From: an uncultured Bacteroides sp.
GTDB lineage: Bacteria > Bacteroidota > Bacteroidia > Bacteroidales > Bacteroidaceae
Reading direction: 5' to 3'
Assembly: GCA_900552075.1 (NCBI GenBank)
Contig: URYL01000005.1
Location: 97,014 to 161,013 of the forward strand
DNA length: 64,000 nt
The notes below the pieces were generated by a model. That model worked only from the letters and a program-made list of their open reading frames with translations. It did not search any database and was not told the DNA's origin. Made by a program: the position numbers and the translations under genes. Below, one piece after another: positions 25,335-33,815 of the stretch. Position 1 is the first letter of the stretch. The number at the start of each line of letters is the position of its first letter.

Positions 25335-26675
25335 ATGAACAGCGAAGATATCAAAACCGTCACCGAACTGATTGAGAAGAAAGACTCCGACCAGTTAAAG
25401 GAAACCCTCAAAGACTTGCATCCGGCGGACATTGCCGAATTGTGCAACGAACTGGACGCAGAAGACGCCCGCTTCATCTATCTGCTGCTGGACAATGAAA
25501 CGGCAGCCGACGTGTTGATTGAAATGGACGAGGACGCACGAAAGAAGTTCCTCGAAATCCTCCCCCCGGAAACCATCGCCAAACGCTTCGTGGATTATAT
25601 GGACTCGGATGATGCCGTTGACATCATCCGTGAAATGGACGAGGACAAACAGGAAGAAGTACTTTCACACATCGAAGACATCGAACAGGCGGGCGACATC
25701 GTCGACTTGCTGAAATACGACGAAGACACTGCCGGAGGTTTGATGGGTACGGAAATGGTGATTGTGAACGAGAACTGGAGTATGCCCGAATGTCTGCGCG
25801 AAATGCGGCTGCAGGCCGAAGACATGGACGAAATCTATTATGTATATGTAGTAGACGACGACGAACGCCTGCGGGGAGTATTCCCGTTGAAGAAGATGAT
25901 TACCAGTCCGTCGGTATCCAAGGTGAAACATGTGATGAAAAAAGACCCGATTTCCGTCCACGTAGATACCCCCATTGAGGAAGTGGTGCAAACCATTGAG
26001 AAATATGATCTTGTAGCCGTCCCCGTAGTTGACAGTATTGGCCGTCTGGTAGGACGAATCACCGTCGACGACGTGATGGATGAGGTTCGTGAACAAGCCG
26101 AGCGTGACTACCAGTTGGCATCCGGTCTGTCGCAGGACGTAGAAACTGACGACAACGTGTTCCGTCAGACCACCGCCCGTTTGCCGTGGCTGCTAATCGG
26201 TATGCTCGGAGGTATCGGCAACTCCATGATTCTGGGAAACTTCGACACCACTTTTGCCGCCCATCCGGAAATGGCCCTTTACATTCCCCTTATCGGTGGA
26301 ACAGGAGGAAACGTAGGAACCCAGTCATCCGCGTTGGTGGTACAAGGACTGGCCAACAGCTCACTGAACGCCGAAAACACGTTCAAACAGGTGCTGAAAG
26401 AATCCGTGGTGGCCCTTATCAATGCTACCATCATCTCCATGCTGGTATATATCTACAATTTCATTCGTTTCGGAGCTACCGCCACAGTGAGTTACTCCGT
26501 CTCCATCAGCCTGTTTGCCGTCGTCATGTTTGCCTCCATATTCGGCACGCTCGTACCCATGACACTGGAAAAGCTGAAAATCGATCCGGCCATCGCCACC
26601 GGCCCTTTCATATCCATTACCAACGACATCATCGGCATGTTGATGTACATGGGAATCACCGTATTGCTAGCCTGA
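25335..26675 (+). CDS. mgtE: Magnesium transporter MgtE
   Basis: The 446-residue Mg2+ channel has the cytosolic MgtE N-domain with its helical repeats (residues about 5-130, with LHPADIAEL near 28), a pair of CBS domains (about 130-255) and five membrane helices in the C-terminal 190 residues. The pore-region segment PLIGGTGGNVGTQSSALVVQGL is typical. In this family intracellular Mg2+ closes the pore through the acidic N and CBS domains, and both are acidic here. It follows rsmA by 54 bp. A phased palindrome array begins 14 bp after its stop. Confidence 0.94.
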   Translation: MNSEDIKTVTELIEKKDSDQLKETLKDLHPADIAELCNELDAEDARFIYLLLDNETAADVLIEMDEDARKKFLEILPPETIAKRFVDYMDSDDAVDIIREMDEDKQEEVLSHIEDIEQAGDIVDLLKYDEDTAGGLMGTEMVIVNENWSMPECLREMRLQAEDMDEIYYVYVVDDDERLRGVFPLKKMITSPSVSKVKHVMKKDPISVHVDTPIEEVVQTIEKYDLVAVPVVDSIGRLVGRITVDDVMDEVREQAERDYQLASGLSQDVETDDNVFRQTTARLPWLLIGMLGGIGNSMILGNFDTTFAAHPEMALYIPLIGGTGGNVGTQSSALVVQGLANSSLNAENTFKQVLKESVVALINATIISMLVYIYNFIRFGATATVSYSVSISLFAVVMFASIFGTLVPMTLEKLKIDPAIATGPFISITNDIIGMLMYMGITVLLA

Positions 26676-26689
26676 AAATTTATCCAAAA

Positions 26690-26793
26690 AAACGCAAGTG
26701 CGTTTGGAGTAAAACGCAAGTACATTTTACTCCAAACGCCTTTACGTTTTAGATAAAACGCCTAAGCGTTTTTCTTCAAACGCAAGGACGTTT
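26690..26793. repeat. Phased palindrome array B: five units, 22-bp period
   Basis: Five copies of the palindrome AAACGC-N4-GCGTTT start at 26690, 26712, 26734, 26756 and 26778, exactly 22 bp apart, with 6-bp linkers. The left arm is AAACGC in every copy. The right arm is GCGTTT, ACATTT, ACGTTT, GCGTTT and ACGTTT. Central tetramers are AAGT, AAGT, CTTT, CTAA and AAGG. The first two linkers, GGAGTA and TACTCC, are reverse complements and lengthen the second hairpin. The array lies just past the mgtE stop in the 304-bp spacer before the DUF349 gene. The rest of the spacer is AT-rich with a weak TTAATTTG box. Confidence 0.92.
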
Positions 26794-26979
26794 TCAATAC
26801 GATAAAAATCCACTGAAAATTCTCTTATTTCTTCATATCTCTTCAAAAAAATCAGCTGCATTTTGTAGTTTTTGTCTGAAAAAGTATGAAAATCAGATTT
26901 TATTTCTTTAATTTGTAAGAGTCTTTTAAGAAACACACATATAAACAAAAGAAATTATACTCTTTAAAATCTATATACG

Positions 26980-28785
26980 ATGGAAGTAAATGAAACCAAC
27001 CGCCCATTAACCGAGGCTCCAATGGAAAATCCCGTTGAAGCTCTGGTTCCTACTGTGGAAGAAACCGAAAAGGAAACATACACCCCGAAACAGACACTGG
27101 AAGAAGTGGTGCAACGCCTTAAGGAAATCAATGAAAAAAATGACCTGACCGACAAACAGGAAATTGACGTACTCAAACAAACATTCTACAAGCTACAAAA
27201 GGCCAAACTAGAAGCGGCACGGAAAGCTTTCATCGATGAAGGAGGAAAGGCAGAAGAGTTTACCCCACAAGCAGAACCTGCGGAAGAGGAATTCAAAACA
27301 GTCATGAATGCCATCAAGGAAAAAAGGAATGCCTTGGCGGCTGCCCAGGAAAAAGAAAAAGAAGAAAACCTGACCAAAAAATTGGGCATTTTGGAAAGAA
27401 TGAAATTCCTGACCGAATCGCAGGAAGATACCAATAAGATTTACGACGATTTCAAGAAACTCCAACAGGAATGGAACGAAATCGGACAAATACCTGCAGC
27501 CAAAGTCAATGAGCTCTGGAAAACATATCAGCTTTACACCGAAAAATTCTACGACATGGTGAAGCTGAACAATGAATTCCGCGAATATGACTTCAAGAAA
27601 AACCTGGAACAGAAAACCCGTCTTTGCGAAGCGGCTGAAAAACTGGCCGACGAACCCGACGTCATTTCGGCCTTCCACCAACTGCAGAAGCTTCATCAGG
27701 AATTCCGAGCCATCGGACCAGTGGCCAAAGATTTGCGCGAAGCCATCTGGACACGTTTCAAAACTGCTTCTACGGTAATCAACAAACGCCATCAGCAACA
27801 CTTTGAGGAGTTGAAAGAGAAGGAACAGAACAATCTGGATCAGAAAACCGTGATTTGTGAGATTGTGGAAGGTATGGAATACGATACCTTTACCACTTTC
27901 GCCGACTGGGAGGACAAAACCAAGGAAATTCTGGCCCTGCAGGCCAAATGGAAAACCATCGGCTATGCCCCACAGAAAATGAACGTCAAGATTTTTGAAC
28001 GCTTCCGCGCGGCATGCGACGAATTCTTCCGCCGGAAAGCGGCGTTCTTCAAATCGGTCAAGGAAACCATGGCCGCCAATCTGGAAAAGAAAAAAGCACT
28101 CTGCGAGAAGGCCGAAGCCCTGAAAGACAGTACCAACTGGAAAGAAACAGCCGAAATCCTGACCAAACTCCAAAAGGAATGGAAAACGGTCGGTCCGGTG
28201 GCCAAAAAGCATTCAGATGCTGTATGGAAACGTTTTATTGGTGCCTGTGACTATTTCTTCGAACAGAAAAACAAAGCTACTTCTTCACAACGCACAGAAG
28301 AAGTAGAAAATCAGGCTAAAAAAGAAGATGTCATCAAGCGGATGGCTACTTTGGAAGCTTCCGGAGCGGCCGATGAAGCCACCGCAGAACAGGTACGTGC
28401 CCTGATGAAAGAATGGAACTCTATCGGCTTCGTTCCTTTCAAGGAAAAAGACCGTCTGTACAAAGAATTCCACGGACTGGTGGACAAGCTGTTTGACCGC
28501 CTGCACCTGTCGGCCACAGAAAAACGCCTGAACAACGTACGTACCGGCGGCAATAAAGAAAGTAACCTTTATCGTGACCGTGAACGTTTGGTTCGCACCT
28601 ACGAAGGACTGAAGAACGACATCCAGACTTACGAAAATAACCTCGGCTTCCTGAATTCTTCTTCCAAGAAGGGAAACACACTGGTGGCCGACATCACCCG
28701 AAAGATTGAGCGTCTGAAAAAAGACATGGAACTGGTACTGGACAAAATCAAAGCCATTGACGAAAGCTTGAAAGAAAAAGAATAA
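26980..28785 (+). CDS. DUF349 repeat protein
   Basis: The 601-residue protein is almost entirely helical and highly charged. After an acidic N-terminal leader of about 90 residues it contains about five or six DUF349 modules, recognisable by recurring cores such as LQQEWNEIGQIP, LHQEFRAIGPV, LQAKWKTIGYAP, LQKEWKTVGPV and MKEWNSIGFVP, each followed by a WxxF- or YxxF-type segment. The C-terminus is a coiled coil. No enzymatic motif is present, and the family function is not established. It is a single-gene unit between array B and a strong terminator, and has the same orientation as mgtE. Confidence 0.88.
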   Translation: MEVNETNRPLTEAPMENPVEALVPTVEETEKETYTPKQTLEEVVQRLKEINEKNDLTDKQEIDVLKQTFYKLQKAKLEAARKAFIDEGGKAEEFTPQAEPAEEEFKTVMNAIKEKRNALAAAQEKEKEENLTKKLGILERMKFLTESQEDTNKIYDDFKKLQQEWNEIGQIPAAKVNELWKTYQLYTEKFYDMVKLNNEFREYDFKKNLEQKTRLCEAAEKLADEPDVISAFHQLQKLHQEFRAIGPVAKDLREAIWTRFKTASTVINKRHQQHFEELKEKEQNNLDQKTVICEIVEGMEYDTFTTFADWEDKTKEILALQAKWKTIGYAPQKMNVKIFERFRAACDEFFRRKAAFFKSVKETMAANLEKKKALCEKAEALKDSTNWKETAEILTKLQKEWKTVGPVAKKHSDAVWKRFIGACDYFFEQKNKATSSQRTEEVENQAKKEDVIKRMATLEASGAADEATAEQVRALMKEWNSIGFVPFKEKDRLYKEFHGLVDKLFDRLHLSATEKRLNNVRTGGNKESNLYRDRERLVRTYEGLKNDIQTYENNLGFLNSSSKKGNTLVADITRKIERLKKDMELVLDKIKAIDESLKEKE

Positions 28786-28804
28786 GATAAATGTATCCTA
28801 CCCT

Positions 28805-28843
28805 AAAGAGGTCACTTCAAACCTGAAGAATGACCTCTTTTTT
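28805..28843 (+). terminator. Intrinsic terminator after the DUF349 gene
   Basis: The outer stem AAAGAGGTCA / TGACCTCTTT encloses an inner CTTCA / TGAAG stem, and TTTTTT follows. It starts 20 bp after the stop codon. Confidence 0.88.
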
Positions 28844-28862
28844 ATTTTAAACCCTCTCGGAC

Positions 28863-28942
28863 TTACTACGTAGCAATCCACTCATTACTCCGTAGTAATA
28901 CTTCCACTACCAGATAGTAATTACAATCTTACCTTATAGTAA
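28863..28942. repeat. Phased palindrome array D: four units, 22-bp period
   Basis: Four 14-bp copies related to the palindrome TTACTAC-GTAGTAA start at 28863, 28885, 28907 and 28929, exactly 22 bp apart: TTACTACGTAGCAA, TTACTCCGTAGTAA, CTACCAGATAGTAA and TTACCTTATAGTAA. Copies decay from left to right, while spacing stays fixed. The last copy runs over the stop codon and last codons of the convergent MBL hydrolase gene. The array fills the gap between the DUF349 terminator and that gene. Confidence 0.8.
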
Positions 28943-29749
28943 AATCTCTTCCAAATCATCGGGTACATACACTTTCCCCCCGAATTGCGAAGCAGCCTCC
29001 GCCGTATAACGTGCTTTCCGGGTAGCCAGTGTCTTGTCTTCCGTGTGATACAGCAACAGATTCTTTACCCCCAGCTGAGCAGCCAAACGGCCTGCATCGA
29101 GTGCTGTGCTGTGATGTTTCTCATAAGGTTTGAATCGTTTCCGGTCTTCGTACAGACAAAACGCTTCACACAGCAGCCAGTCGGCTCCTTCCACATAGTG
29201 GCGGTTGCATTCATTGTAGGGTTCATCGCCCAGGCAGACCAATGATTGCCCGTCGGGCAACGTGGCCCGGAAGCCAAACTGTTTCTCTTTGATGGAAGCA
29301 ATGTCAAAACATTCCACCTCCAGACCGATGGCCTGAAACTTGCCCCCATTTTCTACTTCGCATAACAGGATATCTTCTCCCAGACGAGCGACAATTTTTT
29401 TCGGCAACGTCATCCGGCAAATCCAATCAAGTACCTTTACCACCTTCTCATGACCGTACACCCGCAACATTCCTTCATATTCACCTTTCTGAATGGCCTG
29501 AGCCACTACCCGAATCATCCATATCACTCCTAAAATATGGTCGGTATGAGCATGCGTCACAAAAATCTCATGAATGTGGTTCAAAGGGATATGAGCTTTC
29601 TGCAGTTGCGACAAGATACCGTTTCCTCCTCCGGCATCCACCAAAAAATAGTTTTCTCCACGGCAAAGTGCAAAACAGGTATTGTAACAGTTCACTACGG
29701 CAGCATTTCCCGTGCCCAGCATAATCAGTTTCATCGAATTTTCCATCAT
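28934..29749 (-). CDS. MBL-fold metallo-hydrolase, RNase Z-like
   Basis: The 271-residue protein has a metallo-beta-lactamase fold with the metal motif THAHTDHILG at about residues 65-74, GNAAVVNCYNTCFAL near the start, LGDEP near 173 and YHTED near 235. The order resembles ribonuclease Z and cyclic-nucleotide-phosphodiesterase-like members, but the RNase Z exosite arm is not evident, so the substrate is uncertain. The ATG at 29749 (or the next codon) is preceded by GAGGAAAG on the minus strand, a good ribosome-binding site. Palindrome array D overlaps its last three codons. Confidence 0.82.
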   Translation of the reverse strand: MMENSMKLIMLGTGNAAVVNCYNTCFALCRGENYFLVDAGGGNGILSQLQKAHIPLNHIHEIFVTHAHTDHILGVIWMIRVVAQAIQKGEYEGMLRVYGHEKVVKVLDWICRMTLPKKIVARLGEDILLCEVENGGKFQAIGLEVECFDIASIKEKQFGFRATLPDGQSLVCLGDEPYNECNRHYVEGADWLLCEAFCLYEDRKRFKPYEKHHSTALDAGRLAAQLGVKNLLLYHTEDKTLATRKARYTAEAASQFGGKVYVPDDLEEILL

Positions 29750-29772
29750 AATCTTTCCTCTAAAAAACTATA

Positions 29773-29780
29773 CAAAGGTA
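29773..29780 (-). promoter_or_regulatory. Candidate -7 box for the MBL hydrolase gene
   Basis: The minus strand reads TACCTTTG (TAnnTTTG), 24 bp ahead of the start codon. Confidence 0.48.
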
Positions 29781-30092
29781 CAATTTTTTCTCTTTTGCAT
29801 TTTTAACACATTCAAAAAATACCATTATCCCTACCTCATACAAGCATCGACCAAGCCTTCCATGACACGCCACCAAAAATACAATAAGTAGCCAACATCA
29901 CCCCTCGTCTACCTTTCGCTTAAGCCCTTGAATATTCGCCACTTCAAGTTCATTGCAATCAGAAAAAGACTGAAACGAAAAATCACCCTGAATACATATT
30001 GTAGGAAATACAAAAACAAAGAATTACGATATTGTATATACTAAGATATTCATTCTATTGAACAATAAGCATTTACACAACCAAAAATGCGC

Positions 30093-30123
30093 TTGCATAT
30101 CTCAATAAAAAAAACGTTCTTTG
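30093..30123 (+). promoter_or_regulatory. Candidate promoter of the xylose module
   Basis: TTG at 30093-30095 and GTTCTTTG at 30116-30123 are 20 bp apart, the usual spacing, but the -7 box has G for the consensus T and T for A. The regulator start follows 17 to 23 bp downstream. Confidence 0.4.
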
Positions 30124-30139
30124 CAATGAAGACAAAAAA

Positions 30140-30868
30140 ATGCTTATGGAATACACACGACAATTAGCCAACAATCATATCTCGGTAGACTGCGTAGTCA
30201 TCGGGTTTGACGGAGAGAAACTGAAAGTGCTGCTCGTCAAACGTATGGGGGAAGAAAGTGGAGAAGTTTTCCATGACATGAAGCTTCCGGGAAGCCTTAT
30301 TTATATGGATGAAGATCTGGACGATGCCGCCAAACGAGTACTTCATGATTTGACGGGTCTCAAGAACGTAAATCTGATGCAATTCAAGGCGTTCGGTTCC
30401 AAAGACCGTACCAAGAATCCCAAAGACGTACATTGGTTGGAACGGGCCGAGAAAGCTAAAGTGGAGCGGATTGTGACCATCGCCTATTTGGCCTTGGTCA
30501 AAATAGACAAGACTTTAAACAAGAACCTGGATGAATATAAGGCTGAATGGGTGGCTCTTGAGGACATCAAGGACCTTGCCTTCGACCACAACCTGATCAT
30601 TGCAGAGGCCATCAAGTTCATCCGTCAGCACATCGAATTCAACCCGTCGTGCATTTTCGAACTGCTGCCGCGCAAATTCACGGCCCTACAGCTCCGGATG
30701 CTCTACGAAGTGATTCTCGGCAAACCGTTGGACGTACGCAACTTCCACAAGAAGATTTCCATGATGGAATACATCGTACCCTTGGAGGAATATGAACAGG
30801 GAGTATCCCATCGTGCCGCAAGGTATTACCGGTTCGACCGGAAAATCTACAACAAAACAAGAAGATAA
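30140..30868 (+). CDS. Nudix-fold transcriptional regulator of xylose utilisation (NrtR/XylR-like)
   Basis: The 242-residue protein has an N-terminal Nudix-fold domain (about residues 14-140) and a C-terminal winged-helix domain (about 150-242, ending in a basic KIYNKTRR). The Nudix box, residues 51-74, reads as a canonical box in layout but has lost its catalytic glutamates: the RExxEE core has become RVLHDL. It is therefore probably a sugar- or nucleotide-sensing repressor rather than a hydrolase, as known for NrtR-family and Bacteroides AraR-type regulators. It lies 20 bp upstream of xylB. The start may be Met1 or Met3. Confidence 0.85.
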   Translation: MLMEYTRQLANNHISVDCVVIGFDGEKLKVLLVKRMGEESGEVFHDMKLPGSLIYMDEDLDDAAKRVLHDLTGLKNVNLMQFKAFGSKDRTKNPKDVHWLERAEKAKVERIVTIAYLALVKIDKTLNKNLDEYKAEWVALEDIKDLAFDHNLIIAEAIKFIRQHIEFNPSCIFELLPRKFTALQLRMLYEVILGKPLDVRNFHKKISMMEYIVPLEEYEQGVSHRAARYYRFDRKIYNKTRR

Positions 30869-30888
30869 TCAAAAAACGATATAAAAAT

Positions 30889-32376
30889 ATGTATTTATTA
30901 GGTTATGACATAGGAAGCTCGTCAGTCAAGGCGAGTCTGGTAAACGTAGAAACCGGGAAATGCGCCGCTTCTGCTTTTTTCCCAAAAACAGAAGCCCCTA
31001 TCCTTGCTGTCAAACAAGGATGGGCTGAACAAGATCCGCAAAGCTGGTGGGAAAATCTGAAACTGGCCACACAAGCTGTATTGACCACATCCGGAGCCAA
31101 GGCAGAAGAAATCAAAGCCATCGGTATTTCGTATCAGATGCACGGACTGGTTTGCGTGGACAAGAACCAGCAGGTACTTCGTCCTTCCATTATCTGGTGC
31201 GACTCCAGAGCCGTACCCTATGGACAGAAGGCTTTTCAGGAATTAGGAGAAGCACAGTGCCTTTCTCATCTGCTCAACTCACCGGGCAACTTTACAGCTT
31301 CCAAACTGGCATGGGTAAAGGAAAACGAACCGGACGTTTATGCGAAGATTTACAAAGTCATGCTTCCGGGCGACTACATTGCCATGCGACTGACCGGGGA
31401 AATCTGTACCACCGTATCCGGATTGTCAGAAGGTATGTTTTGGGACTTTAAGGAAAACAAGGTAGCAGATTTCTTGCTGGACTACTATGGTATCGACGCC
31501 TCCCTGCTGGCTGACATCCGTCCGACTTTCTCCGAACAAGGTAAAGTGACAGAAAAGGTTGCTGCCGAACTGGGACTGAAAGCGGGAACTCCGGTCACAT
31601 ACCGTGCCGGTGACCAACCGAACAATGCATTGTCATTGAATGTATTCAATCCAGGAGAAATTGCTTCTACTGCCGGTACATCGGGAGTGGTATACGGAGT
31701 GAACGGCAGTGTGAACTACGACCCGTTGTCACGTGTCAACACCTTCGCACATGTCAATCATACTCCTTCACAGACTCGTCTGGGTGTATTGCTCTGCATC
31801 AACGGTACTGGTATTCTCAACTCGTGGATGAAGCGTACACTCGCTTCCGACCTCAGCTATGCGGAAATGAACGAGGTAGCTGCTAAAGCTCCCATCGGAG
31901 CAGACGGTATCAGCATCCTGCCTTTCGGCAACGGAGCGGAACGAATGTTGCAGAACCAGGAAACAGGCTGTTCCATCCAAGGTGTCAACTTCAACCTGCA
32001 CAACCGCAGCCATCTGTTGCGTGCCGCACAGGAAGGAATCGTATTCTCTTTCCGCTACGGCATTGACATCATGAAAGGGATGGGAATGGACGTAAAGAAA
32101 ATTCATGCCGGACATGCCAACATGTTCCTGAGCCCGCTCTTCCGCGACACACTGGCCGGAGTAACCGGAGCGACCATCGAACTGTATGACACCGACGGTT
32201 CTGTAGGTGCCGCCAAAGGAGCCGGAATGGGCGCAGGCATCTACCGCGACCACGTGGAAGCTTTTGCCACACTCGACAAACTGGCGGTTATCGAACCGAA
32301 GGCCTCTGACACAGCCGCTTATGCCGACGCATACGCCCGTTGGAAAGAAAGTCTTGAAACTATCACAAAAAAATAA
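30889..32376 (+). CDS. xylB: Xylulokinase
   Basis: The 495-residue FGGY-family kinase phosphorylates D-xylulose to xylulose 5-phosphate for the pentose phosphate pathway. The N-terminal ATPase signature LLGYDIGSSSVKASLVN, the substrate segment SYQMHGLVCVD near residue 83, the catalytic region with RAGDQPNNALSLNVF near 241-256, and the C-terminal GGATG-equivalent around GHANMF are all recognisable. It follows the Nudix regulator by 20 bp and precedes xylA by 30 bp, an arrangement conserved in Bacteroides. Length is normal. Confidence 0.94.
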   Translation: MYLLGYDIGSSSVKASLVNVETGKCAASAFFPKTEAPILAVKQGWAEQDPQSWWENLKLATQAVLTTSGAKAEEIKAIGISYQMHGLVCVDKNQQVLRPSIIWCDSRAVPYGQKAFQELGEAQCLSHLLNSPGNFTASKLAWVKENEPDVYAKIYKVMLPGDYIAMRLTGEICTTVSGLSEGMFWDFKENKVADFLLDYYGIDASLLADIRPTFSEQGKVTEKVAAELGLKAGTPVTYRAGDQPNNALSLNVFNPGEIASTAGTSGVVYGVNGSVNYDPLSRVNTFAHVNHTPSQTRLGVLLCINGTGILNSWMKRTLASDLSYAEMNEVAAKAPIGADGISILPFGNGAERMLQNQETGCSIQGVNFNLHNRSHLLRAAQEGIVFSFRYGIDIMKGMGMDVKKIHAGHANMFLSPLFRDTLAGVTGATIELYDTDGSVGAAKGAGMGAGIYRDHVEAFATLDKLAVIEPKASDTAAYADAYARWKESLETITKK

Positions 32377-32406
32377 TCATACATTAACTTTAAAAACAAA
32401 AATATT

Positions 32407-33723
32407 ATGGCAACAAAAGAGTACTTTCCGGGAATCGGAAAAATCAAATTTGAAGGTGTAGAAAGCAAAAACCCGATGGCTTTCCGTTATTATGACGCAA
32501 ACAAAATCATCATGGGCAAACCGATGAAAGAATGGTTGAAGTTTGCAATGGCTTGGTGGCATACATTGTGTGCTGAAGGCGGTGACCAGTTCGGTGGTGG
32601 AACCAAGACTTTCCCCTGGAAAGGAAATCCGGACAAAGTACAAGCTGCAAAAGACAAGGCCGATGCAGGTTTTGAGTTCATGCAGAAAATCGGTATCGAA
32701 TACTACTGCTTCCACGATGTAGACTTGTGCGACGAAGCTGCTACCATCGAAGAATACGAAGCCAACTTGAAAGAAATCGTAGCTTACCTCAAGAAAAAAC
32801 AAGAAGAAACAGGTATCAAACTGTTGTGGGGTACTGCCAACGTATTCGGTCACGCACGTTATATGAACGGTGCAGCTACCAATCCTGATTTCGATGTAGT
32901 AGCCCGTGCCGCTGTACAGATTAAAAATGCCATCGATGCGACCATCGAACTAGGCGGTACAAACTATGTATTCTGGGGTGGACGTGAAGGTTACATGTCA
33001 CTGCTGAACACCGACCAGAAGCGTGAAAAGGAACACTTGGCACAGATGCTGAAAATGGCTCGTGATTATGCTCGTGCAAAAGGCTTCAAAGGAACCTTCC
33101 TGGTTGAGCCGAAACCGATGGAACCGACTAAACATCAGTATGACGTAGATACAGAAACCGTAATCGGATTCTTGAGAGCACACGGATTGGACAAAGACTT
33201 TAAAGTTAACATCGAAGTAAACCATGCCACTCTGGCCGGTCACACTTTTGAACACGAACTGGCTGTAGCTGTCGACAACGGCATGCTGGGTTCTATCGAT
33301 GCCAACCGTGGTGACTATCAGAACGGATGGGATACTGACCAGTTCCCTATCGACAATTATGAACTGATTCAGGCCATGATGCAGATTATCCGTGGCGGTG
33401 GTCTGGGCAATGGTGGTACCAACTTCGATGCCAAGACACGTCGTAACTCTACCGACCTGGAAGACATCTTCATCGCACACATCGCCGGAATGGATGCCAT
33501 GGCACGTGCTTTGGAAAATGCAGCCCGCCTGCTCGAAGAATCTCCTTACAAGAAGATGTTTGCTGACCGTTATGCTTCCTTCGACAGCGGTAAAGGAAAA
33601 GAATTTGAAGAAGGCAAGCTGACTCTGGAAGATGTAGTAGCCTACGCTAAGAAGGCAGGTGAACCGAAACAGACCAGCGGAAAACAAGAATTGTATGAAG
33701 CTATTGTAAACATGTATTGCTAA
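32407..33723 (+). CDS. xylA: Xylose isomerase
   Basis: The 438-residue TIM-barrel enzyme interconverts D-xylose and D-xylulose using two divalent metals. Active-site segments are FHDVDLCDE at about residue 100, with the catalytic His, FWGGREGYMSLLNTD near 188-202, VEPKPMEPTKHQYD near 232-245, EVNHATLAGHTFEHEL near 268 and DANRGDYQNGWDTDQFP near 300-316, which supply the metal ligands. Length and the N-terminal insert mark it as a class II isomerase, the type best known from Bacteroides and Piromyces. A strong hairpin follows 23 bp after its stop. Confidence 0.96.
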   Translation: MATKEYFPGIGKIKFEGVESKNPMAFRYYDANKIIMGKPMKEWLKFAMAWWHTLCAEGGDQFGGGTKTFPWKGNPDKVQAAKDKADAGFEFMQKIGIEYYCFHDVDLCDEAATIEEYEANLKEIVAYLKKKQEETGIKLLWGTANVFGHARYMNGAATNPDFDVVARAAVQIKNAIDATIELGGTNYVFWGGREGYMSLLNTDQKREKEHLAQMLKMARDYARAKGFKGTFLVEPKPMEPTKHQYDVDTETVIGFLRAHGLDKDFKVNIEVNHATLAGHTFEHELAVAVDNGMLGSIDANRGDYQNGWDTDQFPIDNYELIQAMMQIIRGGGLGNGGTNFDAKTRRNSTDLEDIFIAHIAGMDAMARALENAARLLEESPYKKMFADRYASFDSGKGKEFEEGKLTLEDVVAYAKKAGEPKQTSGKQELYEAIVNMYC

Positions 33724-33745
33724 TAAGCTAAGAATTTAGCGCTCA

Positions 33746-33803
33746 GCCGGCATGCCCGTCGGTGAAGTTTATCTTCCCCGACCGGGTATGCCGGTTTTCT
33801 TTT
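33746..33803 (+). terminator. Strong hairpin between xylA and xylE (terminator or attenuator)
   Basis: The arm CCGGCATGCCCGTCGG pairs with CCGACCGGGTATGCCGG, with one bulge and one wobble, around a 13-base loop. It is followed at once by TTTTCTTTT. It has the form of an intrinsic terminator but sits inside the operon, 13 bp ahead of the xylE start, so it may set a lower transporter level or stabilise the upstream mRNA end. Confidence 0.8.
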
Positions 33804-33815
33804 AAACTTTTTATT

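Larger units (their letters stand above)
29750..30139. other. 390-bp divergent spacer upstream of the xylose module
   Basis: This region separates the MBL hydrolase gene from the xylose regulator. It holds the minus-strand box TACCTTTG at 29773-29780, an AT-rich stretch with the palindrome GTATATAC at 30034-30041 that could be part of an operator, and the plus-strand promoter at 30093-30123. I see no small ORF or RNA fold I would defend in the middle. Confidence 0.5.

Noticed and set aside
27208..28212. 334-codon minus-strand frame opposite the DUF349 gene
   Set aside because: It is a shadow of Lys/Glu-rich codons giving Phe/Leu-rich sequence. The plus-strand frame holds the DUF349 repeats.
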